A stretch of 64,000 nucleotides of DNA from assembly GCF_036867195.1 (NCBI RefSeq), contig NZ_JBAJII010000001.1, positions 3,286,001 to 3,350,000 on the forward strand, in the 5' to 3' direction. Every line of letters starts with the position of its first letter. Positions within the stretch are counted from its first letter, which is position 1. Both the position numbers and the translations under genes were made by a program. This document shows, one piece after another, positions 25,823-34,279 of this stretch. A model generated the notes under the pieces. That model saw only the letters and a program-made list of their open reading frames with translations. It made no database searches and was not told the origin of the DNA. The DNA comes from Arthrobacter sp. Soc17.1.1.1. GTDB lineage: Bacteria > Actinomycetota > Actinomycetes > Actinomycetales > Micrococcaceae.

Positions 25823-25834
25823 TGACGCACGTCA
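25823..25834. promoter_or_regulatory. TGACG-CA-CGTCA palindrome upstream of the MFS gene
   Basis: Perfect 5-base arms with a 2-base centre end 22 bp before the MFS start codon. TAGCAT (25843-25848) could be the -10, giving a very short leader. The regulator is unknown. Confidence 0.4.
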
Positions 25835-25855
25835 TGCGGCGCTAGCATGTGCCCT

Positions 25856-27244
25856 ATGAGTACGCATCAGCAGGTCCCTCCGCCCGCGGAGGCCCCTGCA
25901 CCCCTGCCGGTCGTGGGCTCCGGCCGCATCTTCAGCAGACCCGTCCTCGCCTGGGCGTCCTGGGACTGGGGCTCGGCCGCGTTCAACGCCGTCATGACCA
26001 CGTTCGTGTTCACGGTCTATCTCACGTCCGAGCCGTTCGGCGGGGAGGAGCGGGCCTCGCAGGTGCTCGGCTGGGGCCTCGCCGTGGCCGGCCTGCTGAT
26101 CGCGCTCCTCGCGCCCGTCACCGGCCAGCGCTCCGACAGCGGCGGCCGGCGGAAGCTCTGGCTCGGCGTCAACAGCCTCGTGGTCGCCGTCCTCACGGCG
26201 CTGTGCTTCTTCGTGTTCCCGAGCCCCCAGATGCTGATCCTCGGCGTCGCGCTGATCGCCGCAGCGAACATCTTCTTCGAGTTCGCCGGGGTCAACTACA
26301 ACGCGATGCTGACCCAGATCTCCACGCCGTCCACCATCGGGCGCGTCAGCGGTTTCGGCTGGGCCATGGGGTACGTGGGCGGGATCGCGGCCCTGGTGGT
26401 GGTCCTCGTGGTGTTCATCCAGCCGGTGGTCGACTGGCCCGGGGCCTCGAGCGAGGACGGCCTGAACATCCGCCTGGTCGCCGTCTTCTCGGCGCTGTGG
26501 TTCGCGGCGTTCGCGATCCCGGTGATGCTCGCGGTGCCGGAGGTCCCGCGCCGCGCCCGGGCCGCACAGCTGGGCTTCCTCGCGTCCTACGGGCTGCTGG
26601 TGCGCCGCGTGAGGACCATCTACCGGGAGAGCCCGCACACCATCTACTTCCTGCTCGCCAGCGCCATCTTCCGCGACGGGCTCGCCGCCGTCTTCACCTT
26701 CGGCGGCATCCTCGCCGCGGGCGCCTTCGGCTTCTCCGCGAGCATGGTGATCGTCTTCGCCATCGCCGCCAACGTCATCGCGGCGGCGGGCGCCGTCATC
26801 GGCGGCTTCCTCGACGACCGCGTGGGGCCCAAGCGCGTCATCATCGGCTCCCTCGTCGGGCTCCTGGTCGCCGGGACGGCGATCCTCCTGCTGGGCACGG
26901 AGACGCATTCCTTCTTCGGCATGGAATGGACCTCGGACACCACGTTCTGGGTCTTCGGCCTGCTGCTGACCCTCTTCGTCGGTCCCGCCCAGGCGTCCTC
27001 ACGGGCCTACCTCGCGCGCCTCGCCCCGGTGGGCGACGAGGGCGAGCTGTTCGGCCTGTACGCGACGACGGGCCGCGCGGTGAGCTTCCTCGCCCCGACC
27101 CTGTTCGCCCTGTGCATCGGGATCTTCGGTTCGCAGCTCTACGGCGTGATCGGCATCCTCGTGGTCCTGCTCGCGGGGCTCCTCGTGCTGCTCCCGGTCA
27201 GGCCTCCCGCGCGCGTGACGCGCGCCGTCGTGCCGGAGGCCTGA
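25856..27244 (+). CDS. MFS transporter of the UMF1 / Atg22-like family
   Basis: A 462-residue transporter with about 12 helices. WASWDWGSAAFNAVMTTFVF in the first helix, AAANIFFEFAGVNYNAML and FGWAMGYVGGIAALVVVL are typical of the UMF1 group (Atg22-like), whose fungal member releases amino acids from vacuoles. Substrates of bacterial members are unknown. The start is ATG 25856 (MSTHQQ); an ATG nine bases earlier is possible. The gene converges on dcd with a four-base gap and diverges from the Mrp operon. Confidence 0.85.
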   Translation: MSTHQQVPPPAEAPAPLPVVGSGRIFSRPVLAWASWDWGSAAFNAVMTTFVFTVYLTSEPFGGEERASQVLGWGLAVAGLLIALLAPVTGQRSDSGGRRKLWLGVNSLVVAVLTALCFFVFPSPQMLILGVALIAAANIFFEFAGVNYNAMLTQISTPSTIGRVSGFGWAMGYVGGIAALVVVLVVFIQPVVDWPGASSEDGLNIRLVAVFSALWFAAFAIPVMLAVPEVPRRARAAQLGFLASYGLLVRRVRTIYRESPHTIYFLLASAIFRDGLAAVFTFGGILAAGAFGFSASMVIVFAIAANVIAAAGAVIGGFLDDRVGPKRVIIGSLVGLLVAGTAILLLGTETHSFFGMEWTSDTTFWVFGLLLTLFVGPAQASSRAYLARLAPVGDEGELFGLYATTGRAVSFLAPTLFALCIGIFGSQLYGVIGILVVLLAGLLVLLPVRPPARVTRAVVPEA

Positions 27245-27248
27245 TCCC

Positions 27249-27824
27249 CTAGATCCGGGTGCGGTGGAAGTTCAGGTGGCTGCGCGACGCCGTCGGGCCC
27301 CGCTGGCCCTGGTACCGGTTGCCGTACTCGCCGGAGCCGTAGGGGTGCTCGGCCGGGGAGGTGAGCTTGAAGAAGCACAGCTGCCCGATCTTCGAGCCCG
27401 GCCACAGCTTGATCGGCAGGGTGGCCATGTTGGACAGCTCGAGGGTCACGTGGCCCGAGAACCCGGGGTCGATGAAGCCGGCCGTGGAGTGCGTGAGGAG
27501 CCCGAGCCGGCCCAGGGAGGACTTCCCCTCCAGGCGCGCGGCGATGTCGTCCGGCAGCGTGACGGTCTCGTAGGTGGAGCCCAGCACGAACTCGCCCGGG
27601 TGCAGGATGAACGGTTCGTCGGGGGCCACCTCCACCAGGCGGGTGAGCTCCGGCTGGTCCTCGGCGGGGTCGATGTGGGCGTACTTGTGGTTGTCGAACA
27701 ACCGGAAGTAGCGGTCGATGCGCACGTCGACGCTCGAGGGCTGCACCATCGCGGGGTCATGCGGGTCGAGGACGATCCGCCCGGCGTCGAGTTCTGCCCG
27801 GATGTCGCGGTCTGAGATCAGCAC
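27249..27824 (-). CDS. dcd: dCTP deaminase
   Basis: A 191-residue cytoplasmic enzyme converting dCTP to dUTP (or, in bifunctional forms, straight to dUMP). [20 protein letters not shown] binds nucleotide near the N-terminus. [20 protein letters not shown] holds the conserved Arg-Ser active-site core, and [16 protein letters not shown] the deaminating Glu region. The C-terminus [15 protein letters not shown] is the flexible lid. Actinobacterial enzymes of this length are often bifunctional (deaminase plus dUTPase), as in Mycobacterium, but this is inference. The start is GTG 27824. Confidence 0.93.
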   Translation of the reverse strand: MLISDRDIRAELDAGRIVLDPHDPAMVQPSSVDVRIDRYFRLFDNHKYAHIDPAEDQPELTRLVEVAPDEPFILHPGEFVLGSTYETVTLPDDIAARLEGKSSLGRLGLLTHSTAGFIDPGFSGHVTLELSNMATLPIKLWPGSKIGQLCFFKLTSPAEHPYGSGEYGNRYQGQRGPTASRSHLNFHRTRI

Positions 27825-27857
27825 CGTTCAAAGCTACCAGCCCGGCAGCGCGCCGCC

Positions 27858-27915
27858 GGCGCGCTCGTCGGCGCGCTCGTCGGCGCGCTCGTCGGCGCGC
27901 TCGTCGGCGCGCTCG
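27858..27915. repeat. 12-bp tandem repeat, about 4.8 copies
   Basis: GGCGCGCTCGTC is repeated four times exactly from 27858 to 27905, with a fifth copy matching for 10 bases. It fills most of the short gap between the 3' end of the tryptophan dioxygenase gene and the dcd start. Copy number is likely to vary between strains; there is no hairpin. Confidence 0.85.
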
Positions 27916-27927
27916 CTCGAGGGCCGG

Positions 27928-28782
27928 TCAGTTCCCGATCTCGGTGCGCACGGCGAACAGCTCGGGGAAGAACGTGAGCTCGAGGGCGCGCTGGAGGAAC
28001 CCGACGCCGGACGAGCCGCCCGTGCCGGTCTTGAACCCGATGGTCCGCGCGACGGTCTTGAGGTGCCGGAACCGCCAGAGCTGGAAGTTGTCCTCCAGGT
28101 CCACGAGCTCCTCGCACGCCTCGTAGATGTCCCAGTGCCCGGCGGCGTCCTCGTACACCTGCTTGTAGACGGCGACGAGCGCGGGCGCGAACTCGTGAGC
28201 CACGCTCTTGTCGCGTCCGAGCAGCTCCGCCGGGATCGCGTAGCCCCGCCGCGCCAGCAGCGCGATGAACTCGTCGTACACGCTGCTCTGCGCCAGGAGC
28301 TCGGTCAGCAGGGCCCGGGCGGCCGGATCGGAGCCGAACACCGGGATCATGGCCGCGTTCTTGTTGCCGAGCAGGAACTCCACGGCGCGGTACTGGTAGG
28401 ACTGGAAACCGCTCGCGGAGCCGAGGTCGCCACGGAACTCGGCGTACTCGGACGGGGTGAGGGTCGCCAGCACGGACCACTGCTCCGTCAGCGAGCGCTG
28501 GATGTGCTTGATCCGGGCGATGCCCTTCATCGCGGCCCGCAGGTCGTCCTCCCGCAGGTGGAGACGGACGGCGCGCAGCTCGTGCAGGACGAGCTTCAGC
28601 CACAGCTCCGAGGTCTGGTGCTGGATGATGAACAGCATCTCGTCGTGGTGCTCCGGGGAGCTCACCGGATGCTGGGCGTCCAGCAGGCGGTCCAGGTCGA
28701 GGTACGCGCCGTAGCTCATCGTGTCGGAGAAGTCCCGCTTGATGCCCTGCTCCAGGTTGCGGGTGTTCCGCTCCACGCTCAT
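27928..28782 (-). CDS. kynA: Tryptophan 2,3-dioxygenase
   Basis: A 284-residue haem enzyme opening the indole ring of tryptophan to N-formylkynurenine. SYGAYLDLDRLLDAQHPVS, the substrate-pocket segment EMLFIIQHQTSELWLKLV, the conserved SASGFQSYQYRAVEFLLGNK and WRFRHLKTVARTIGFKTGTG are all characteristic. Length is normal. No kynureninase or formamidase gene is adjacent, so the rest of the pathway lies elsewhere. It diverges from the protease operon. Confidence 0.95.
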   Translation of the reverse strand: MSVERNTRNLEQGIKRDFSDTMSYGAYLDLDRLLDAQHPVSSPEHHDEMLFIIQHQTSELWLKLVLHELRAVRLHLREDDLRAAMKGIARIKHIQRSLTEQWSVLATLTPSEYAEFRGDLGSASGFQSYQYRAVEFLLGNKNAAMIPVFGSDPAARALLTELLAQSSVYDEFIALLARRGYAIPAELLGRDKSVAHEFAPALVAVYKQVYEDAAGHWDIYEACEELVDLEDNFQLWRFRHLKTVARTIGFKTGTGGSSGVGFLQRALELTFFPELFAVRTEIGN

Positions 28783-28880
28783 GCGGCAAGCCTACGCGGC
28801 GCCCTTCGGGACAGGACGGCCGCCTGCCCGTGCACTGTCGGTCCGCCCGTCTACGGTGGGACCAGTCCGAGGAGGTCTCC

Positions 28881-29930
28881 ATGCAGCCGATCCACTGCAG
28901 CATCATCCCGCCCCACCTGCTCACCCGCCTCGCCGCCCTGCGGGACGCGCACCTGTCCGTCGCGTCCGAGGCCGCCCGCCACGCCCTGCTGGAACTCGAA
29001 CCCGTGCTGCAGCACCGGGCGGAGGCACTGAAGGCCCCGGTGCGGCAGGGGTCCGCCGTCATGGGGACCCTGACCCGCCGGATCTCCGACGCCGGCGGCC
29101 GCGAGGAGCTCCCCGGGGCCCTCGTGCGCCGGGAGGGCGCGCCGCCCACCGGCGACGCCGCAGCCGACGAGGCCTACGACGGTCTCGGCGCCACCTACCG
29201 GCTCTTCAGCGAGGAGTACGGGAGGTCGTCCGTGGACGGCGCCGGCCGGCCCCTCGAGGCGACGGTGCACTACGGGGCCAACTACGACAACGCCTTCTGG
29301 GACGGCGAGCGCATGGTCTTCGGCGACGGCGACGGCGAGGTCTTCGGACGCTTCACGGCCTCCCTCACCGTGATCAGCCACGAGCTCACGCACGGCTTCA
29401 CGCAGTACTCGACCAACCTCGAGTACCAGGGCCAGTCGGGCGCCCTCAACGAGTCCCTGTCGGACGTCTTCGGTGTCCTCGTGGAGCAGCGCGAACGCGG
29501 CCAGGACGCCGCTGCCGCGTCATGGCTCGTGGGCGAGGGCATCTTCACGGCGGCGGTGGAGGGCAGGGCGCTGCGGTCCCTGGCCGCGCCGGGCACGGCC
29601 TACGACGACGACGTCCTCGGCCGGGACCCGCAGCCGGCCACCATGGCCGACTACGTCGTGACGACCTCGGACAACGGCGGCGTCCACATCAACTCCGGCA
29701 TCCCCAACCACGCCTTCTACCTCGCGGCCACGTCGATCGGCGGCCGGGCCTGGGAGGGTGCGGGCCGCATCTGGTACGACGCCGTCCTCGGCGGCAGCAT
29801 CCCCCCGGACTGCGACTTCCCCACGTTCGCGCGGGCCACCCAGGAGTCCGCGGAGAAGCGGTTCGGGCCCGGCAGCCCGGAGGCGGGCGCGGTCGCCGGG
29901 GCGTGGACGCAGGTCGGCGTGCTGCCGTGA
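28881..29930 (+). CDS. Protealysin-like M4 metalloprotease
   Basis: A 349-residue thermolysin-family zinc protease without a signal peptide. The short propeptide begins MQPIHCSIIPPHLL, the conserved CxIxPP(S/Y/H) motif of protealysin-type precursors. His167-Glu168-Leu-Thr-His171 is the zinc/catalytic motif and NESLSD (Glu191) gives the third ligand. The transition-state His is in GGVHINSGIPN (about 273). All catalytic residues are present. GGAGG precedes ATG 28881. The stop overlaps the following emfourin-like gene (GTGA). Protealysins may act inside or outside the cell; the absence of a signal peptide suggests cytoplasmic activity or non-classical export. Confidence 0.92.
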   Translation: MQPIHCSIIPPHLLTRLAALRDAHLSVASEAARHALLELEPVLQHRAEALKAPVRQGSAVMGTLTRRISDAGGREELPGALVRREGAPPTGDAAADEAYDGLGATYRLFSEEYGRSSVDGAGRPLEATVHYGANYDNAFWDGERMVFGDGDGEVFGRFTASLTVISHELTHGFTQYSTNLEYQGQSGALNESLSDVFGVLVEQRERGQDAAAASWLVGEGIFTAAVEGRALRSLAAPGTAYDDDVLGRDPQPATMADYVVTTSDNGGVHINSGIPNHAFYLAATSIGGRAWEGAGRIWYDAVLGGSIPPDCDFPTFARATQESAEKRFGPGSPEAGAVAGAWTQVGVLP

Positions 29931-30295
29931 GGATCGAGATCACCCGGTCGGGCGGCTTCGGCGGACTCACCCGGACGTGGAGCCTCGAGGTCAGCCGGAC
30001 GGAGGCCGAGCAGCGCTGGCTCCCGCTGGCGGAGGCCGAGGCGGCGGGAGCTCCGGGCGACACTCCGGGCGACACCCCGGCGGGAACCGAGGCCGGGACT
30101 CAGGCCGGGAGTTCAGCCGCCGCGGCGCCGCGGGGAGCCGGCCGGCAGCGGGACCGCTTCACCTACCGGATCGCCATCGGCTACACGGAGGTGCACCTCT
30201 CGGAGAGCCACCTCGGCGATCCGTGGCGGGAGCTGATCGACCGGGCGAGGGCCGCGGCGGCGCCCGATCCCGGGAAGCCGGAAGAACTGTTGTAA
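29927..30295 (+). CDS. Emfourin-like protease inhibitor (protealysin partner)
   Basis: A 122-residue protein starting at GTG, overlapping the protease stop. The N-terminus RIEITRSGGFGGLTRTWSLE matches the RSGGFxG pattern of emfourin, the small protein encoded next to protealysin that binds and inhibits it. Between about residues 45 and 82, a low-complexity stretch (GDTPGDTPAG, TEAGTQAG, AAAAPRGAG) interrupts the compact fold. The C-terminal YRIAIGYTEVHLSESHLGDP resumes conserved-looking sequence. Inhibition is inferred from position and the N-terminal pattern. Confidence 0.75.
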   Translation: MRIEITRSGGFGGLTRTWSLEVSRTEAEQRWLPLAEAEAAGAPGDTPGDTPAGTEAGTQAGSSAAAAPRGAGRQRDRFTYRIAIGYTEVHLSESHLGDPWRELIDRARAAAAPDPGKPEELL

Positions 30296-30320
30296 GGTGA
30301 TGGAGCGGTTCAAGCACCGT

Positions 30321-30391
30321 GCGGGCGTAGCTCAATGGTAGAGCGCTAGCTTCCCAAGCTCGATACGCGGGTTCGATTCCCGTCGCCCGCT
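30321..30391 (+). tRNA. tRNA-Gly (CCC)
   Basis: A 71-nt gene folds as a full cloverleaf: acceptor stem GCGGGCG/CGCCCGC, D arm GCTC...GAGC, anticodon loop TTCCCAA (30351-30357) giving anticodon CCC, and T arm with TTCGATT. CCA is not encoded. In the anticodon stem (CTAGC/GCTCG) the second pair is T47 (30347) with C61 (30361), a mismatch where an A is usual. It reads GGG codons, which are common at this GC level. panD follows. Confidence 0.95.
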
Positions 30392-30478
30392 CTTGTTCCC
30401 TCCGGGGAGGGCCCGGTGTGCCCAAGGACACCTCCCCCGCCCACCTCAGGGCCCGGTATCGGCAGTATCCTTGAGGCG

Positions 30479-30907
30479 ATGAATCGCACAATGTTCGCGT
30501 CGAAGATCCACCGCGCCACCGTCACCCACGCCGACCTCCACTACGTCGGCTCCGTCACCGTGGACCTCGACCTGCTCGACGCCGCGGACATCCTGCCCGG
30601 GGAGCTCGTCTCGATCGTCGACATCACCAACGGGGCCCGGCTCGAGACCTACACCATCGCCGGTGAGCGTGGATCCGGTGTCATCGGCATCAACGGGGCG
30701 GCCGCGCACCTCGTGCACCGCGGAGACCTCGTCATCCTCATCGCCTACGCGCAGATGACCACCGAGGAAGCCCGTGCGTTCGTCCCCACCGTGGTGCACG
30801 TCGACGCCGACAACCGGATCGTGGAGCTCGGCTCCGATCCCGCGGAGGCCGTGACCGCAGGCGTCGAGCGCCCTCCGTTCGCCCTGGATCATTCCGCCGT
30901 CTTCTGA
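30479..30907 (+). CDS. panD: Aspartate 1-decarboxylase proenzyme
   Basis: A 142-residue pyruvoyl enzyme making beta-alanine for pantothenate and coenzyme A. Self-cleavage is expected at Gly24-Ser25 in HYVGSVTVD, which produces the pyruvoyl group. Lys9 ([10 protein letters not shown]) and [18 protein letters not shown]-like [14 protein letters not shown] are the substrate-site segments. Length is near the actinobacterial norm. The gene stands alone after tRNA-Gly; panB and panC are not adjacent. Confidence 0.96.
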   Translation: MNRTMFASKIHRATVTHADLHYVGSVTVDLDLLDAADILPGELVSIVDITNGARLETYTIAGERGSGVIGINGAAAHLVHRGDLVILIAYAQMTTEEARAFVPTVVHVDADNRIVELGSDPAEAVTAGVERPPFALDHSAVF

Positions 30908-30990
30908 CGTCCTGCCGGGACACATCCGCGCGTCGCGTGATCGTCAGCAGCCTGTCTAGCGATTTGCCGCGCCAAGGCATAGGGTCGAAA

Positions 30991-31004
30991 AAGCAAGGTT
31001 GCTT
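30991..31004. promoter_or_regulatory. AAGCAA-GG-TTGCTT palindrome upstream of the sugar importer
   Basis: Perfect 6-base inverted arms lie 64 bp before the LpqY-like start codon. Sugar importer operons of this type are commonly repressed by LacI or GntR family proteins, so this is a plausible operator. No regulator gene is adjacent. Confidence 0.4.
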
Positions 31005-31067
31005 AGGCTGTCGGTTCGTCCGGACCGTCAGCCGGGTTGTCTACAAGGATGTGGAGGCTCGGTACGA

Positions 31068-32387
31068 ATGCCCAACAGTCGACGAACACGCTCCGCCGTG
31101 AGAAACCGTCCGGGAGGCACCGTCCTGGCGGGCCTGGTCATGGGGACGCTGGTCATGAGCGGCTGCGGACCCGCGCAGGCGGACAACAGCCTCACCTGGT
31201 ACATCAACCCGGATGCCGGCGGCCAGGCCGCCATCGCGCAGAAGTGCAGCGACGAGTCCGGCGGCCGCTACAGCATCGAGACCTCGCTCCTCCCGAACGA
31301 CGCCGCCTCGCAGCGCGAGCAGCTCGCACGCCGCCTGGCAGCGGGCGACGCATCGCTCGACATCATGAGCCTCGACCCGCCGTTCATCCCCGAACTCGCC
31401 GAACCGGGCTTCCTGGCGCCGGTCCCCGAGGACGTCGCCGAAGCCACCACGGAGAACGTCGTCGAGGGCGCCATCGCCGGTGCCACCTGGAAGGACGAGC
31501 TCGTCACGGTCCCGTTCTGGGCCAACACGCAGATCCTCTGGTACCGCAAGTCCGTGGCGGAGGCGGCCGGCCTCGACATGTCCGGCCCCGTCACCTGGGA
31601 GCAGGTCATGGAGGCGGCGCGGACCCAGGAGAAGACCCTCGGGGTGCAGGGCGCGCAGGCCGAATCCATGACGGTCTGGCTCAACGCCCTCATCGAGTCG
31701 GCCGGCGGCTCGATCATCGTGGACCCCGAGGCGACGGCGGAGACCGTCGAGCTCGGCCTGGACTCCGACGCCGGGATCGCCGCCGCGGAGGTCATCTCCA
31801 CGATCGGCAAGGACGGGCTCGGCGGCCCGGGGCTTCCCACACAGGACGAGAACGCCTCCCTCATCGGCTTCCAGGGGGACTCCGGATCCTTCATGGTGAA
31901 CTGGCCGTTCGTCTACCCCGCCACCGTCGGCGCCGTCGAGGCGGGCACCCTCGACCAGGCGGTCATCGACGACATCGGCTGGGGCATCTACCCGAGGATG
32001 ACCGAGGACCAGGAGGCGGCCCCGCCGCTCGGGGGCATCAACCTCGGCGTGGGAGCCTCGAGCGACAACCCCGAGCTCGCCTACGAGGCGATCCAGTGCA
32101 TCGTCTCGGTCGAGAACCAGTCGGAGTACTTCGTGACCAACGGCAACCCGCCGGCGAACACGGAGGCCTACGAGGACCCCCGGATCGAGGAGTCCTTCCC
32201 CATGGCCGAGACCATCAGGGATTCCCTCCAGGTCGCGGCACCCCGCCCGCAGACCCCGTTCTACAACGAGGTCTCCACCGGCATCCAGCAGCGCTGGGCG
32301 CCACCCGCCGCCGTCGACCCGGACAGCACGCCGCAGTCGTCGAGCGACTTCATCACATCGGTCCTCAGAGGGGAGCAACTCCTGTGA
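31068..32387 (+). CDS. LpqY-like sugar-binding lipoprotein
   Basis: A 439-residue family 1 solute-binding lipoprotein. The signal peptide ends in LVMSGC (Cys33 lipidated). NSLTWYINPDAGGQAAIAQK and DIMSLDPPFIPELAEPGFL resemble LpqY, the trehalose-binding lipoprotein of mycobacteria. It starts an operon with two permeases and an ATPase in the LpqY-SugA-SugB-SugC order. Trehalose recycling is the best guess; other alpha-glucosides are possible. The start chosen is ATG 31068, with GGAGG about 11 bases upstream. The next gene overlaps its stop as GTGA. Confidence 0.82.
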   Translation: MPNSRRTRSAVRNRPGGTVLAGLVMGTLVMSGCGPAQADNSLTWYINPDAGGQAAIAQKCSDESGGRYSIETSLLPNDAASQREQLARRLAAGDASLDIMSLDPPFIPELAEPGFLAPVPEDVAEATTENVVEGAIAGATWKDELVTVPFWANTQILWYRKSVAEAAGLDMSGPVTWEQVMEAARTQEKTLGVQGAQAESMTVWLNALIESAGGSIIVDPEATAETVELGLDSDAGIAAAEVISTIGKDGLGGPGLPTQDENASLIGFQGDSGSFMVNWPFVYPATVGAVEAGTLDQAVIDDIGWGIYPRMTEDQEAAPPLGGINLGVGASSDNPELAYEAIQCIVSVENQSEYFVTNGNPPANTEAYEDPRIEESFPMAETIRDSLQVAAPRPQTPFYNEVSTGIQQRWAPPAAVDPDSTPQSSSDFITSVLRGEQLL

Positions 32388-33394
32388 CCTCCGCCATCCC
32401 AGCGAAGACGACGACGGCGTCGCCCGCAGAAGCCGGACCGCGCCTCGACGCGGGCCGGGGCAACGGCACCAAGACCGGCAGGGCCCCGAAGCAGTACAGC
32501 GACCGCACCCGCGCGGAGCGGCGGCTCGGCTGGATCCTCGCCGGTCCGGCGTTCGTCATCATGCTGCTCGTCACGCTGTACCCGATCCTGCAGGCCATCT
32601 ACGAGTCGCTGTTCCGCTTCCGGCTGACGGCGCCCGATGAGCGGGCCTTCATCGGCCTCGAGAACTACCTCGTGATCCTGTCGGATCCGGTCTGGTGGTC
32701 CGGGCTGTGGACGACGGTCTTCATCACCGTCGTCACCGTCCTCGTGGAGCTCGTCCTCGGGTTCGCCCTCGCGCTCGTGATGCACAAGGCACTGAAGTCG
32801 GTCCGGGGGTTGCTGCGCACCGCGATCCTCGTGCCCTACGGCATCATCACCGTGGTCTCCGCGTTCGCCTGGTTCTACGCCTTCGACATCAACTCGGGTT
32901 ACGTCAACAGCTGGTTCGCCTGGCTGCCGGGCATCGACGAGAACCTCAACTGGTTCGCCCAGGGCGGCACCGCCCTGTTCGTCATCATGGCCTCCGAGAT
33001 CTGGAAGACCACGCCGTTCATCTCGCTGCTCCTCCTCGCCGGCCTCGCGCAGGTACCGGACGAGCTCAGCGAGGCGGCGAAGGTCGACGGAGCCACCTGG
33101 TGGGAGCAGATGCGCAAGGTCATCATCCCGAACATGAAGGCGGCGATCATGGTCGCCGTCCTCTTCAGGGCGCTGGACGCCTTCCGCATCTTCGACAACG
33201 TGTTCATCATGACCAACGGCGCCTACGGCACGGAGGTGCTGTCGCTGCTCGCCTACCGGCAGTCCATCAGCAGGCTGGAGATCGGACTCGGCTCGGCTGT
33301 GTCCGTGCTCCTGTTCCTCTGCGTCCTGCTGATCTGCTTCGTGGCGATCAAGCTGTTCAAGGTCGATCTCGCCGGAACGCAGGGAGGAAGATAA
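32384..33394 (+). CDS. Sugar ABC transporter permease, SugA-like
   Basis: A 336-residue permease of the MalF/UgpA type. A 45-residue, Lys/Thr/Ala-rich cytoplasmic N-terminus precedes six membrane helices. The EAA loop lies in ELSEAAKVDGATWWEQMRKV, which docks to the ATPase. It starts at GTG 32384, overlapping the binding-protein stop, and shares a base with the next start. In the mycobacterial system it pairs with SugB as the channel for trehalose. Confidence 0.88.
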   Translation: MTSAIPAKTTTASPAEAGPRLDAGRGNGTKTGRAPKQYSDRTRAERRLGWILAGPAFVIMLLVTLYPILQAIYESLFRFRLTAPDERAFIGLENYLVILSDPVWWSGLWTTVFITVVTVLVELVLGFALALVMHKALKSVRGLLRTAILVPYGIITVVSAFAWFYAFDINSGYVNSWFAWLPGIDENLNWFAQGGTALFVIMASEIWKTTPFISLLLLAGLAQVPDELSEAAKVDGATWWEQMRKVIIPNMKAAIMVAVLFRALDAFRIFDNVFIMTNGAYGTEVLSLLAYRQSISRLEIGLGSAVSVLLFLCVLLICFVAIKLFKVDLAGTQGGR

Positions 33395-34242
33395 TGACGA
33401 ACACCAGCACCAGGAACAAGGTCCTCTGGGCGGTCGCCACGGTCCTCGTCCTCCTCTACGCGCTCTTCCCGGTGGCCTCGATCCTGGCGACGTCCTTCAA
33501 GTCCCCGAGTGACCTGACGAGCGGGAAGTTCCTCCCCTCGTCGGGCACGGCGACGACGAGCAACTACGAGCAGATCCTCGTCGGCGACGCCCAGGGGCTG
33601 TTCCTCTCGGCCCTGCGCAACTCCATCGGCATCTCGCTCATCGCGACGTTCATCGCCGTGGTGCTGGCGACGCTGTGCGCCTACGCGATCGCCCGCCTGG
33701 ACTTCCCCGGCAAGAAGCTCATCCTGACGACGGCGCTGGCCGTCTCGATCTTCCCCGTCATCTCGATCGTGACGCCGCTGTTCAACCTGTGGCGCAGCAT
33801 CGGCCTCTACGACACGTGGCTCGGCCTGATCATTCCCTACCTCTCGCTCACGCTCCCCATCTCCATCTGGACCCTCGCCGCGTTCTTCCGGCAGATCCCC
33901 TGGGAACTGGAGCAGGCGGCCCAGGTCGACGGCGCCACGACGTGGCAGGCGTTCCGCAAGGCCATCGTCCCGCTCGCCCTGCCGGGGGTGTTCACGACGG
34001 CGATCATCGCGTTCTTCATCGCATGGAACGACTTCGTGTACGGCATCTCGCTGACGTCCACCGAAGCGGCGCGGCCCGTCCCCGCCGCCCTCGCGTTCTT
34101 CACCGGGGCCTCGCAGTTCGAGTCACCGACCGGAGCCATCTCGGCGGCCGCGATCATCGTCACGATCCCGGTGGTCCTCCTCGTCCTCCTCTTCCAACGC
34201 CAGATCGTCTCCGGCCTGACCTCGGGCGCCGTCAAGGGCTGA
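33394..34242 (+). CDS. Sugar ABC transporter permease, SugB-like
   Basis: A 282-residue permease of the MalG family with six membrane helices. The EAA loop is ELEQAAQVDGATTWQAFRKA, the partner of that in the upstream permease. The ATG at 33394 shares its first base with the TAA of the previous gene, with AGGGAGG just upstream. A 37-bp gap separates it from the ATPase gene. Confidence 0.9.
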   Translation: MTNTSTRNKVLWAVATVLVLLYALFPVASILATSFKSPSDLTSGKFLPSSGTATTSNYEQILVGDAQGLFLSALRNSIGISLIATFIAVVLATLCAYAIARLDFPGKKLILTTALAVSIFPVISIVTPLFNLWRSIGLYDTWLGLIIPYLSLTLPISIWTLAAFFRQIPWELEQAAQVDGATTWQAFRKAIVPLALPGVFTTAIIAFFIAWNDFVYGISLTSTEAARPVPAALAFFTGASQFESPTGAISAAAIIVTIPVVLLVLLFQRQIVSGLTSGAVKG

Positions 34243-34279
34243 CGGCCCCCGCGGCGCGCTCAAGAAAAGGAATCGCACC

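Noticed and set aside
27858..27915. CRISPR-like repeat
   Set aside because: The 12-bp units are directly abutting without spacers, so this is an ordinary tandem repeat.
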